A DNA stretch of 64,000 nt, taken from positions 140,841,501-140,905,500 of the forward strand of contig CM060831.1 of assembly GCA_030762175.1 (NCBI GenBank). Reading direction: 5' to 3'. Positions 46,789 through 58,837 of the stretch are shown here, one piece after another. This DNA comes from Metallyticus violacea (Eukaryota > Arthropoda > Insecta > Mantodea > Metallyticidae). How positions within the stretch are numbered: the stretch's first letter is position 1; every line of letters begins with the position of its first letter. Made by a program: the position numbers and the translations under genes. The notes under the pieces were generated by a model that saw only the letters and a list, made by a program, of their open reading frames with translations, had not been told where the DNA came from and did no database searches.

Positions 46789-47389
46789 TAATACACGTGG
46801 CTTTACTTAAATACGTGTGCATTAACGTTCAACACTAACATTAATTCTTTGTCTAGTACTGATAATGTAATGCAAATAAGAAAAACACACATAAGTTAAA
46901 TAATTTCTAGACCTAACACAAAAAGAAGAAAACGCTTTCTGCTAATTGTACACTGCACATATTTATATTTGCCTTAAAAATGATATATATACGCCGAAAG
47001 CGTACTAATAATTATATTGATCGACCAAGGACAGTTTAAATTTCCGAATAACAGGCTATATAATTCCCCAAATTTAGTAATTACTATAGTTATAATAGAA
47101 TTTCAAAAAAAAGTTCCGAAATGCATTAAAAATAAAACTTGCAAAATTTTTTCAAGTTTTTGTGCCGTCAGAACGCGATCCCACTAATCGGTTGGAAACG
47201 CTGCGGTCGCCTGCTGGCGGAATCGAATGTACGTAATCCCTCAGCTTAATTTAAATTTAAATATTGATACAGAAGATGTATAAAAAGTTATCCATTTTCA
47301 CATTTTCACATGTTTCGAGAAAGTTTGCATTAACGGATTTTATCAGTTATTGTTAAATAAACAAACTTGACACAATCTTGCTAAGCAAA
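46789..47389. other. Unassigned stretch
   Basis: No gene is recognised. A GC-rich patch at about 47163-47228 stands out but is unassigned. Confidence 0.35.
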
Positions 47390-48102
47390 TGAAGTGGGAA
47401 CGTATATGTAGAGACTTCTTAAAACAGTACAAATTGTATAGAAATATGCTAACGAACGTTATAAGAAACATGAAAATTATATCTTACTGGAAAAAATATA
47501 ACAATGGTAAAAATGACCCAAAATATTTGGTAAACCATAAATGCAGATACTAATGCATATCCTAATTTATCAATTAAAGAAATTATAAAATAAAACGGAA
47601 TAAAACTGATGATAAAGATATGGCTACATCAGAATTTAACGACTATTTTGTTAACATTGGGTATAATATTGCTAATTTTAACGTCATGAAGAAAAGCAGA
47701 AGTAAAATAGCATAATGCTTGGTATAGAAAGAATTACAATAAATACTCTAAAATGTTATATAGACTCAATATCTAAGCCAAATGCATATATATTTAACTT
47801 GTGCGTATCCCAACGTATTTTCCTGCAAATCCTTAAAATATACCAATTTATAAATCTGGTGATAGGGGAAAGCTCAGTAATTACAGACCAATCTCAATAT
47901 TGTCGTGTTTTTCTAAACTGTTTGAAAAGTGCATAATATGGTTTAGTGTTTTAGTTTAAACTTTTAGTTAACTTTTGGAAAAACACAATCTGCTAAAAGA
48001 AAACCAGTTTGATTTCAGAAACAATCTTATTAAAAATACACATTTATAAATGTTACCTATAAATAATAAGCAATTAGAACTAGGGCATAATGTCTTGGAC
48101 TG

Positions 48103-48393
48103 TTCTTAGAATGAATGAATGGTGTTTAAGTCCCGTTTTTACTACTGGGGCACAACAGGTGATGAATACAGATGACACATGAAATGAAATGATATGTTGG
48201 GAAAGGATTTATTTTTTAAGAAAGGAAACGTTCCAGGCCTAAGTTTATAGTACCTCTCCGGTATTTGCCATTTATGAAGATTGAGGAAAACCTGGAAAAA
48301 AACCTCAGTCAGGGAGGACGGTCGAACCTCAGACCTCTCATTCACGAGTCCGCGCCTTAACGACCTCGGCTACCCTGGAGGTACTTTTCTTAG
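48103..48393 (-). mobile_element. SINE-B copy nested in the LINE, 7-bp TSD
   Basis: The element is about 48110-48386, between TTCTTAG at 48103-48109 and 48387-48393. The 3'-end complement GGTGTTTAAGTCCCG lies at the left and the head complement CTCGGCTACCC at the right. It splits the LINE reverse transcriptase exactly before its AFD block. Confidence 0.93.
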
Positions 48394-48986
48394 CCCTACC
48401 AAAGGCTTTGAACACGGTTAGTCTCAGTATTCTATTAGATAAAGTAGGTAAATATTACATCCGAGCAATAGTTTTAAGCTTATTCAAACACTTTTGAGTA
48501 ACAGATCTCAGCGAACAAAAATTAATGATCACCTTAGTGCAGTGATATGTACCACAAGGAACGGTTTTAGGGCAGATTCTATTTTTAATATATATTAATG
48601 ATATACTTAAAATTAATTTTGAAAACTTTTCTGTATGTATATACCCTTATCAGATAGTTATAATATTTAGTGCTACTATCCGATATGAAACGAACGGTAA
48701 TGCTAATAGTAGTATTAATGTGATTAAGGATTGGCTAGACGTAAATAAACTCTCTCTGAATATTTCTAAAGCGAACTTAATTAAGTTTTCATTAACATTT
48801 CAGAGTTCAGAACAAAAAGTATATAGTTACGATAAAATTATAATACACAACTGTAAGCTTAATAAATGTACTTGCTCTTCGATTGTTTCAACCTATGTGA
48901 AATAACAAAATATTGACAAAAATTTAAGATGGGATATATTACATGTGTAACAGAATGCGAAAAAACAATATACAAATTCTATATAT

Positions 48987-49298
48987 CTAGTCATACCGCC
49001 TCGGGTGGCCGAGGTCGTTAAGGCGCGGGCTCGTGAGCGGGAGGTCTGGGTTTCGATTTCCACCAGCACCGTCCCCCCTGACTGAGGTTTTTCATAGGTT
49101 TTCCTCAGTTCTCATAAACGACAAATGCCGGGGAAGTACTCTAAACTTAGGCATGGAACGTTTCCTTCCTTTAAAAAAATATCCTTTCCCAATATATCAT
49201 TTCATCTCATGTTCATCTCATCATCAGTGTCTACCGCCTGTGGTGCCTTAGTAGTAAAGACGGGTTTTAAACACTATTAAAAAAAACAACCTATTCAT
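48987..49298 (+). mobile_element. SINE-B copy nested in the LINE (second)
   Basis: The element is about 48995-49290, starting ACCGCCTCGGGTGGCCGAG and ending with a short A-rich tail. The flanks CTAGTCAT (48987-48994) and CTATTCAT (49291-49298) form an 8-bp TSD with one mismatch. LINE coding sequence resumes immediately after it. Confidence 0.92.
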
Positions 49299-49720
49299 GT
49301 GCTTCCTGTATTTTATTTAGCTCTTTTTCATTCTGTAATTCAGTATGGAATGTCAGGTTGGGAAGGAGTCGTTAAATGAACGCTCTCTGCAATAGCATAG
49401 TTACAGAGGCGTATTATTAAAGTTTGTTTACGCAAACCTATGAATTATCCAACGAACCAAATTTTCGTAGAATTTAACGTTCTAACTATTGAGTAAACGT
49501 ATATGCTTTCCTACTTTAATAAATTCCAGGAAAATTTCAAATCTGAACATCATGATTACCCCACGAGACAAAACACCGTTTCATAGTTACTGAACCCATA
49601 TTGCGCGGTCTTTGCATAGCAGATGTTTTGGAATATACAATGCGATAACTTAATCTCCTTCAGCTTAACTCAAATAGATAAAAAATAATTAAAACATTTG
49701 TCTAGTTGTTTATTAATTAT

Positions 49721-50123
49721 TTTTCTTAACAAAGTTCAAAGTAATTTCCTACATATGTCTGTAGAACTACACACATATTCACACGTATATCTTAAAATTA
49801 ATTAGTTTTATCCTCTAGATGCCTCATTAAACCTTAATAAAATTTCTGTAAACTGAAAATAACAATTTTGCTAATCTGATTTTTACGCTTAGCTTTTACT
49901 CCATTTTTTAAATTTATATTCTTATCACATAATATATAGCTTATTGTTTTGCACGCGTGTATTTAATATAAACTTGCTTTTGGTTTTAGCCTAAGTTTCA
50001 TGTGTCTTAGTTTTAAAATCATCTTTATATCTCTTCTGTCTTTTGTCTTTTTATCTTACAATAATCCCTGACTTCAGAATTCTACCTTACGTATAATTGT
50101 CTTATTTTTATACTACCTCAGTT
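49721..50123. other. Unassigned, possible LINE 3' untranslated region
   Basis: AT-rich sequence after the last legible LINE codons. No polyadenylation landmark or TSD was found. Confidence 0.3.
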
Positions 50124-50405
50124 TCTGTATACCGCCACGGGTGGCTGTTAGTGGGTGAATGGGTTTTGAATCCCACCAGGGTCCTCCCTAACTGGGTTTT
50201 TTTTTCTAGGTTTTCCTCAGTCCTCATAAATGTCAAATTCTGGGGAGGTACCCTAAACTAGACTTGGAACACTTCCTTCCTTTAAAAAAAATCCTTTCCC
50301 AATTTATCATTTCATTTCATGGTATCATCAGTGTGCCCCGCCTGTGGTGCCTCAGTAGTAAAACGGGTGTTAAACATTAATCAAAAAAAAAAAAAAAATC
50401 TGTAT
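50124..50405 (+). mobile_element. SINE-B copy with deleted tRNA segment, 7-bp TSD
   Basis: The element is 50131-50398 between TCTGTAT at 50124-50130 and 50399-50405. The head jumps from GGGTGGC to TGTTAGTGGGTGAATGGG, losing part of the anticodon region, yet the B box (GTTTTGAATCCC) is still recognisable. The tail is A16. Confidence 0.92.
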
Positions 50406-51269
50406 CTACTTTTCTAATTACATATATAACGTTTTCATGTATATAACCGAATTTGTACCCGAGTACGAACTTTTGCGCTTTCGCGATTGCATCCACTTTT
50501 TGCAATGTACATTAATACACAAAAATTAATGCATACGAATTCTCCTGAAACCATTGTTCCTTGTTACTTCAGCTATTTCAATGTGCCCGGCATGTTTATT
50601 GTTTTTATATAGAATTCGTGGAAATAAAAATTGGGAATCGCTCTAGCCAGAATCCTTTACTAATGATTCAAAAAGTTGTTTATTTTGTTTTGCTGAGAAA
50701 CTACAGACTTAGAGTCACTGTAAGATAATTGTTTAAAGAATGATATATGGTACAGACATGATGTATGTCTATATTGATGTTATTTGTGTAAATCGTCGGT
50801 ATATATTTACAGCATGCACACTGTTTCCTCATAATATAACGTGGTTTAGGTTCTAGATTGGGTTTTTCTGCATTCCAGTGTGTGTTATTCTGTGTCAATT
50901 CGAAAAAAAATTAAAGGAAGCCTGGTTAGCGAAGAAAATTAAAAGTAGATCAATTGTGTCATTATAACATTATTGAAAAATTAGTTACAGCACTTTAAAC
51001 GATTTTCATTATCATACTGAAACAATTAGGTTCCCTACAAGCTTTTAATTCAAAAGTTCGTTAGCTTTCCAAACCGAGGATTGCAACTTTTTTGTTTCCT
51101 ATGCAAGTTATAGATATATTCATGGCTTTCATTCTAATCGTTCTCTCGTTGTCGTTATTTTGCGGTACATGATTTATTAACAAGATGACGCACAGAGTGA
51201 AATACTTACGTTTTAACGTTCATAACAATAACAACACTAATAGTTTTATCACTTATTACCTTAGGAAAC
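50406..51269. other. Unassigned AT-rich stretch
   Basis: No gene or repeat is recognised. Confidence 0.4.
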
Positions 51270-52135
51270 TACAGAGGGTCCCAAAAATGTATACACACTT
51301 CAAGCAGGGAAAAACTGTGTTAACATAACAAAACGGATTTCACACAAACAGAAAATGATGAGCACTAATCGTCTTAAACTTTTACAGTACAACAGTTGCT
51401 CAAAATGCCCACCAACGGCGTCGATACACTTCTGAGTACGTTGAACTACTGATTGAGCAACGTTTACGAAAGTGTCCTTAGTGATTGCAGCACACGCCGT
51501 TTCAATTTCTTCCCGAAGTGCTGTCAGTGTAGCTGGTTTTCTACGGTATACAACATCCTTAAGAGTTCCCCATAGGTAGAAGTCCAACGGAGTTATATCC
51601 GGAGAACGCGGTGGAAACTCAATCGGACCTCTTCTCCTATCCAGTGCCTAGGATGGTGCCTTGGATCCAGTGCGCAGGGCTTGTTGCTGTGCGAGGTCTC
51701 CCAGATCTGCCCTTGTGAACATCACATACTGTACCACGAGTCTCAAATTTATCTCGAATGCGTGCAATTGTTACTCGCGTTGGCGGCTCTATTCCGTACA
51801 CACGTCTCCATTGCCTTTGAACTTCAACAAGATTCTTAGTTTTCCAATACCACCTAAAAATGAATTTCCTCTGTTCTTGGCTCCATTTTGTTGTAGCAAT
51901 GCTAGCATAACGTAACGTGAGTCACATCTGTTTACAGAACATCATACGATAATCTTGGCTTCATTTGTTCATTGTTGATTTACCTGTAACGTAGCAACGC
52001 TATCATAATGTATGTGTCACATCTGTTTACAGAATATCATACTACACGTTACTGTTGTTTTTCGATTCAACTTTTAAGTATGTTAAATAGATAGCTACTG
52101 TGAAAGTGTGTTTACATTTTTTGGCACCCTCGATA
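51270..52135 (-). mobile_element. Mariner-like transposon T2, copy 1 (internally deleted)
   Basis: The element is 51272-52133 with TA on both sides. Its terminal repeats are CAGAGGGTCCCAAAAATGTA at the left and, as the complement, TCGAGGGTGCCAAAAAATGT at the right. The minus strand has a DUF4817-type head (EVQRQWRRVYGIEPPTRV, RIRDKFETRGTV, GRSGRPRTAT; about 51675-51860) joined directly to the C-terminal part (RSPDITPLDFYLWG, then REEIETACAAITKDTF and QRTQKCIDAVGGHFEQLL; 51300-51625). The catalytic core between them is gone. The junction carries direct repeats ATCCAGTGC at 51639-51647 and 51665-51673. The 5' leader contains two diverged tandem versions of one segment (about 51905-52045). Confidence 0.9.
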
Positions 52136-52594
52136 TATCGATTCCAGTGGAGATTTTACTTCGATACCTTACGTGTTCCCTTATCAAAGCCACTGGTCAA
52201 AACTTGAGTTTCGTGCGAGGACCAATGCCACAATAATCGGTAAACAATGTAAGAAGGTATAAAAACTTCCTTGCTAAGTGAATATTAATTCAGTTATTTA
52301 GAGCTATTTACATAGCCCTAATCATGAAACATGCCGGGCTCATTTCTTTAATATAATGCTTTACATGACGGATAAACAGAGGAATTTGGATTATTTCTAA
52401 AAGAGTTCTGTATTTAAAGTTTAAATAGGTAAATTTACACAATATTTATTTGAATTTTATTTGTTTTTATCTAATTTAATACCCAATTAATTGGTCATGA
52501 ATTATTTTTATATCTAGATCATTGTCTCCGTCATATTTAACATTTTTAGAGTTATTGCTCGTACCCAATTATAATATAACCTTCACCCAGGGAA
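52134..52594. other. Unassigned stretch
   Basis: No gene or repeat is recognised. Confidence 0.4.
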
Positions 52595-52942
52595 ATAGCG
52601 CTCATTAAGAACGTAAGGTTCAAAATGAATGCACTGGAGCGTATGTGTAATTTTCATTGATGAATCGAAATGTTTTCCTATTTGAAACAGTGCGTTGTCG
52701 GTTACAGATACCCGATCACCAATAATACGGTTGAAGGCTCAGCATGCCATGCGCAAATGTAATATTCGTGATTTTCAAAGTCCCTGTTCCGGAGGTGAAC
52801 GGGATCATTGATGGAGTTTTAATCGCTGTGTAGGTAAGCCTTGGAATCAGCCCAGTTTATTATGTCTGCCCTTGTTTGGGATTTTGTAGAACCTGAGGCC
52901 CAAAGCAAGAATCGAATGCATGAATATTGTTTAAAAATATAA
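52595..52942 (+). repeat. Dispersed repeat R2, copy 2
   Basis: This aligns with 15750-16010. It contains GATACCCGATCACCAATAAT near 52706 and a small frame at 52862-52942 that begins MSALVWDFVEPEAQ and stops after 26 codons. Copy 2 has extra sequence (about 40 bp) before CGTGATTTTCAAA compared with copy 1. Confidence 0.6.
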
Positions 52943-55649
52943 TATTTCGATTGTTATATAGAATGATGAATTTATTTTATTTTAACAGTAAATGTTATTT
53001 ATATTACACCATTATAGTCATAATGCCATAATTTTAACACGAAAAAAGTTGATAGCATTTTGGAGCCATTTTCGTTGTATGCATATTTAGCATAAAGGAG
53101 ATTTTCCATTAGTTTCGACATTCCATGTTTCAATTTACCTTATGCAAAAGTCAAGCCACTTGAAAGCAGTATATTGTGCAAGGAAGAACTTTTATGATTA
53201 AAAGTTAGAAGGAGAAGCAGGCCTAGTATTGTTTTTTATTACACCGACTTTTAATTAATTTTCTGCCTGCTATTTAAGGCTATGAGCGAACCGTTCATGA
53301 TATATCCATTTAATTTTATAATTATCTACTTTAATGGCAGTCAGTGATCGAAAAAGTCGGGATTTTTCAGTGGATGCACATGCCTGTGCACTCTGAATTT
53401 TAGTGATAATGCTCCAAAGCAAACCTTTTGTCATTTTGAGATTCTTTTACCTATTTGTAGTAAATTAGCATTCTCTTTTTTAGAGTGTGGTTTTAATTTT
53501 TCAAATGCAATTTGTAGCTATATAACGCTGTTTATGATGAATTAATTTAACTTAAAGTTAAATGTAGCAAACAACGTTGAAATTTAATTGCACACAAAAT
53601 AAAAAATAAAGCCCATTAACAGAGAAGCCATAAAATGTAGTATAGTAAAATAGGTACTTGACAAGCTAATGATGACTTGCAACTTTTATGTAGCATGAAA
53701 CATGGAAAATTTTTTATTTAAATAATAATATATAACATAAAATATTTTATGTACTTTTTGGATAGTCTAAAGTATCGGCATAGAGAGATATAAGTGCAGT
53801 TTTAGTATAAAACCAGTGGAAGCTGTTTGGAGGCAAAAACTTCAACTAAAGTTTTGCATAGCTACAAAAGTTGTCTTAATTAATAACTTAAGAAATTGAT
53901 ATAGAAGATCTACAATAACTGAAAACAAGACTTCTTAGACAGTCGAGAAATGATATGAGTATGAATAACATTTAATAAAAAACATAATTATTCAACATCT
54001 TCTCTCTTTATTAATGCCGGATATGAGAACGAGCCCACAATATTTATCTAGCCACACCCTGCCCATCACTAATATTAATAAAATAAAAACAGGAAATTAA
54101 GAGACCGAGGTGTTCGCTGAAAGCACAAATATTACCAAATTCAATTAAGGAATTTCATTAAAGGAAGGACGTCGACCAAGATGGCCATACCAAAGTAGTT
54201 GCTGACATTTCCACTCTCTTCAAGTTCCAGCTCTTGACTCACTATAAACCTTTGAAAAACTACACGCGTTACCCTACTGCACATGCGCATATTTGTTTTT
54301 TCTCATGAACGATCCCAATCGCCACTTCTAAATACTAACCGACAATACACGTTCCTCCATATTATCATCGCCCATATGCCACAATACAGAGCTATGCGAC
54401 TTTGAAATTCCTTCAAGATTATGATTTTTTATATAGCACCCTCCCGCTTATACTTGCATTAAGGAACATACGGGATTTTATTAGTTTACAAAACACAATG
54501 CAGAGACTTGCATTTAATATAAGGCGCAAATGGGTCATCTGGTATAGAGTCATTAAAATATAAGCCTGCCGCATTTACGGCGTATACATCCTGGAGAACA
54601 TCACTACATTGGCCGTCACTCCTGTTAGGCGATTCTTCCCTATTCCCCTCCACATAGAAATAGCCCTAGAACACGTTACTCAAACCTCTTTAGAGGATTC
54701 ATGCACTTTACGTACTAGTCGTAGTAGAGTTGTTCTGGTAGCGACACATGTGTTTCAAATGAGGCAGCTTTTGGCTATGAAACTTTTCTTTTTTCTTATT
54801 AAAAGTTACTTTAAACAATTTTTGCAGGATGTCCCTGAAGAGATAGTATTGAAAAGTGTCCCAATGCACTGTTCCTTCAAGAAATGTTGAACAAAACACA
54901 TTCCTAGTTTTAAGGGAGGGAAAATTGGTTGAAATTGAAGTCAACTTATGAGTTTTTGCCACAAAAATCAGCAGCTGAACTTAAATAACGAAGAAACGTT
55001 TCCACAAGAAATGCAACAAAGTTAATAAAGTCAAAAACCATACGTTTTTATGCTTAGAAATAAATTTATTACAATTGGTTTAAGAATGCAGTTCATAGTG
55101 AGAAACTAATTCGCAGTTTCTTTCTTCACTGATGAAACATTGTTGGTAATCTTCAGGAAGCCCAGTAATTTTGCATGAACTCCTCCCAATTATGACCTCC
55201 ATACAGGTACAATAAGTGCGGAACGGTATCAAACTCCAATATCAATGCAGTTTCTTCAGCAGTTGACAGAATAGAAAACAATTATATATAAGGTTGACTC
55301 CATCAGGACTCTATAACGGCGCATATGGCTCAGAGTTCATTAAATACATAAGTGAGTATAAGATAATATAATTAGTGTCGATTTGTAACCCTCACATTCT
55401 GCCGATTTAACTAGTTGTTATTTTTATTAATGAAGAAGTTTGAAATATTTAATATTTGGCGGAAATTCTCACACACTAGAGAAATTCCAAACTAATACTG
55501 ATTATGAATTGAAATTAATTAGCTTGGACAATGAGAGATGGGATAGGATGGTAAGGTTTATAATCAATTAGAAAGTTGTAGGGAGCATTTTACAGTCTAA
55601 TTTCCGACTTTCAGACCCGTGCTACGAAGGCCATATATATTAATGACCA
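52943..55649. other. Unassigned AT-rich stretch
   Basis: No gene is recognised in about 2.7 kb. A 93-codon plus-strand frame at 54609-54890 has no motif I can name. Confidence 0.35.
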
Positions 55650-55720
55650 TGTACAAGGCTTCCAGAATATGTCCTTACCGCTCGCAAGGGATTTTGGGTC
55701 TCGGCAACTGGACATGCCAA
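55650..55720 (+). repeat. Short repeat F, copy 1
   Basis: TTCCAGAATATGTCCTTACC and GTCTCGG within this stretch match the complement of 57888-57957, about 46 aligned bases with roughly 8 differences. The two copies are inverted and 2.2 kb apart. Confidence 0.55.
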
Positions 55721-55749
55721 CTTCGCTACATCTCCAAACTGTGTAAAAC

Positions 55750-56340
55750 TTAACCTTATAGCAATTGTTGGAAATGTCCTCCCGCAGTTAAACAGGCGTT
55801 GTACTGGATAAATGCATTCTTGGTTTTAGACCATTGTTATGTTTTTGATTTCATTTCGTATGTTTCCTGATAGTTTTTCTGATTTGTGAGAATTGGTTTT
55901 GTATACTTTGTTCTTCAGGTTAACACATAAATAAAAATCTTAGACTGTTAGATCTGGGGAGGACAGGTCCATTCATAAAGCAGCAGGAATTATTTCCTTA
56001 ATTTTAGCTACGGACTCCCCAGTACTATGAGCGGTGGCAGAATCTTGTTGAAATCAGCCATATTCCGTGAATTAATTACAAAATGAAGCCAGAATCTCAT
56101 TTCGGTACCTCTCTCCATTTCTGTCTGCTCATAAACATGCGTTTTGTGTTGATCACACAGCAAACTCCAATTTTCCTATCATAAAAAGGAGTTTCTTGTA
56201 TACAACTTGGATTTTCAGAAGACCAATAGCAAGTGTATGTGCAGAAAACACTGAAGCTCAACTTGTGCTAAATTCCGTAGTGATTTTGCTATCGAACGTT
56301 CAAGATTTGCGCAAATTTCGTTAAAACTGCACGTCTTGGC
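55750..56340 (-). pseudogene. Mariner/Tc1-superfamily transposase relic (T6)
   Basis: In shifting minus-strand frames: CYWSSENPSCIQETPFYDR then KIGVCCVINTKRM (about 56130-56235), matching the RYWS.ENP...KIGVWCAIS block; YGxFQQDSATAHSTGESVAK (about 56005-56065), which keeps the second catalytic Asp; SSPDLTVxDFYLCVNLKNKV (about 55910-55970), which keeps the third; then RNEIKNI and a C-terminal NCGRTFPT in place of the usual NGGHFQ. It is related in style to the relic at 37815-38190. No termini were identified. Confidence 0.8.
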
Positions 56341-56499
56341 GTGTGTTTATTATTTTTATACTGAATCAGTAGTATTGCATTTATTTTAGTGAATTGCAGT
56401 TCTGAAAAGAGGGAGGCAACAGCCCAGGGAACTTACGAAAATGTTCCAACTGATTGGTATTTATGATTACTAGAGCCCAGAAGTTCAGGCATAAATTTT

Positions 56500-57560
56500 G
56501 GTTAAAATAGGCATGCAAAAAGGGCACTTCAAACATTGAAAATAGGCAATAATATAATTAAATTAGGAATTTATTAAAAGTAAAAACGGATAGTAATATC
56601 ATCATTATTAACGAAAATAGGTACTTAAAATACTTAACTTCTTTATCACATAATTAAAGTACTTAAGCTTACTTTTCTTGGTTACAAGCAACAACAAGAT
56701 GTTTTATCAAGATATTAACTACCATCGTAGCCACTTGTCAGAGAGAAAAGGTTTTCACTGTGGAAAAAAGAATGTTCTACTTCCACTGAAATGATTGGAG
56801 CGTATTTAAAACAAGCTGTTTCTGAAGGACTTATACCAGTTGCAACAGTACATTCGCTTTTCAGGACATAATAAAAATGTTGATCAAGACAAAGGCAAAT
56901 AGTTTTGAGTAAACCTGGCGAATGAGCAAAAGATGCGCAGTGGTTTCCAGTAGAGTTCATTTTCTGTTTATGTATTTATAGGTGAATCAGGTTAGTATCT
57001 CTCTTAACTTCCGTACTGAACAGATTGTAGGGACTGTTTATTGCACAGCTGTACCCCTCTCATCTTTCTCGCTTGTAATTGTTTGTTACATTTATGCTGC
57101 TGAGAATTTATCTCATCCCAAAATTCCTAAAATTGCCTCACGCAGATCGATACAAGGCCATTTGCAAGTACTATTCAAAACTACAGTACTTCCATTCTTT
57201 CCTTTCTACATCCTGGTATTTGCATGCCCGAGTAACTGTGCATTCCTTTCATTAATTAAGGTTCTGCTATTTAAAGAGCTTAAGTAATTGGGTTGAGGAG
57301 AAAGGGCTTGTCTGCCTGAAAAGAAAAATAAGTGTAATAAGATTCTGAATAGATATTTTTCTCAGATAAACTTGCCATAAGTTTTTATGAATTTTTAATT
57401 TTTAATATTGATTTTTATGTACTTTTTAAATGCGCAATTTAAAGAAACTTCCATTAATACTCAAAACAGGAAAAAAAAAAAAAAAAAAAAAAACTGCGTT
57501 AAATCTTAAAATAGGCAACAGAAGACAAAATAGACAATAAAGGCAAAAACTCGCCCTACA
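56500..57560 (-). mobile_element. hAT-like transposon remains
   Basis: The minus-strand frame 56715-56960 contains FKYAPIISVEVEHSFFHSEN then LFSL, which matches the hAT C-terminal dimerisation pattern (YAP..SVdvERSFS...iLs). The expected ERSFS is changed to EHSFF. The decamer AAAATAGGCA recurs at 56504, 56539 and 57508, with related AAAATAGACA near 57526, as hAT subterminal repeats often do. The catalytic domain is not legible. A run of about 22 A lies at 57471-57492. Confidence 0.6.
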
Positions 57561-57688
57561 TACCCCAAATATACCGAAACATATTGATTTTTATCTGACT
57601 CTTAAATATGTACACCCAGGTAGAAAAAGCATTTTGCCTAACTTCGGGCTCTGCTGTTAATAACATTTACACACAAACATACGTTGAT

Positions 57689-57967
57689 CTAAATCAGCCG
57701 ACTTGCCTCTTCCCGGAAGTTCAAGGACAGAGAGGCAAGCATTTGGCCGTGGAATACCAAATTATTGAAGGCTACTGTTAATTCCATGAAGTTAACAACG
57801 TGGGAGATTTTTATAAAAAAAAAATAAACATCGGGTGATGAATTTTGATATTCGACCACTGGACAACTTGCATCGTTGGGTAGGAAAGCCAGCTTTAGCC
57901 GAGACTCAAAACTTTTAAGAGCGGTAAGGACATATTCTGGAAACCCGGTAGAATACCAAACGGCCAT
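57689..57967 (-). other. Unidentified 92-codon frame overlapping repeat F, copy 2
   Basis: The frame contains GFPEYVLTALKSFESRLKLA then FLPNDASCPVVEYQNSSPDV and looks more protein-like than random AT-rich DNA. Its first third is the inverted counterpart of 55650-55720, where the same register reads PEYVLTARKGFW. It is therefore part of a dispersed coding repeat, possibly belonging to the neighbouring hAT-like remains. I do not recognise the protein. Confidence 0.35.
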
Positions 57968-58837
57968 ACAGAGCGTGAAAATATTCCTGAAAAAGGTAAA
58001 GAAAGTTTACATAACTTGCAGCTGAAGGGCCTGTAGATATGGAAAATATGTTTCAAAATGTGCGTTGATTTCTTACCTTTTGAATGACTACATTATTAGT
58101 TATTACAAGCATATTATGGTTAATTTAACTTATGCATTTTCGATCAATCATGTTATGGTTTTTTATTATTTGTTAAATAGAAATTAAACCTTCGGGTATT
58201 AAACTAATAAAAAACTTAACGCTTTCCTGACGACGTAATTCAAATATAATCTTTCGGGTTTCCTCCTCCTAAGTAAATTATGGACAAACTTCTATGCTTA
58301 TGATAATTTTACCTGTTTGGAAACCAAAGAGAACTTATTTGAAATACATTATTAATCAGGAACACTTTAATTCCAAAACAGACAATAATAATTGAGCAAT
58401 AAAGAACTCTCGGTCAAATAATCCAATTTTTCTCTGTCGCCAGTAAGGTAAAACATTTTTATATTTCCCTCGCTTTCAATCTGGTCTTTATTTGGAATTC
58501 CATTGGACACACCTGTGTAGTATGACGTCAGAGCTTATCCGCGGTTAATGCTGGGCTCGAGAGACCCTTTCACACGTTCACGCAAACCATTTTATGGTTA
58601 CGTTTTATGCTTTGATGGTTATTATTTTAATGCTGTTATCATCGGTGTTTTTTCCCCCTACTTTGGCTCTGTATTAGCTAGACTGCGTAATTATACATTT
58701 GCTATGTTTTGTACAAGCAAAGCCAATTGGCAATGGTGCAAGAACCGTAATATGAATCATCTCATGCGTGTCATTAATTGTAAAGAGGAAAGACGCGCGA
58801 ATGGACAATTCAGTTATTTGCCTTTTTTTATCATCAC
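57968..58837. other. Unassigned stretch
   Basis: No gene is recognised. A 98-codon plus-strand frame at 58548-58844 has no known motif. Confidence 0.35.

Larger units (their letters stand above)
47390..49720 (+). mobile_element. CR1/Jockey-like LINE, reverse transcriptase region, split by two SINEs
   Basis: The plus strand, in shifting frames, reads KLYRNMLTNVIRNMKI (about 47430), MATSEFNDYFVNIGYNIAN (about 47620), YRPISILSCFSKLFEKCI (47880-47934), KGFEHG at the AFDTV-type block (48400), LLSNRSQRTKIND (about 48500), VPQGTVLG and IYINDIL (48550-48610), WLDVNKLSLNISKANLI (48731-48781), DKNLRWDI (about 48915), LALFHSVIQYGMSGWEG (about 49310-49370) and a C-terminus RIIKVCLRKPMNYPTNQIF (about 49410-49465). 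This is the standard order of an ORF2 reverse transcriptase and its C-terminal region. The YADD box is unreadable, and stops and frameshifts are frequent. The endonuclease is missing, so the copy is 5' truncated. Confidence 0.87.

Noticed and set aside
51661..51915. 84-codon plus-strand frame
   Set aside because: It is the antisense shadow of the helix-turn-helix head of T2 copy 1.
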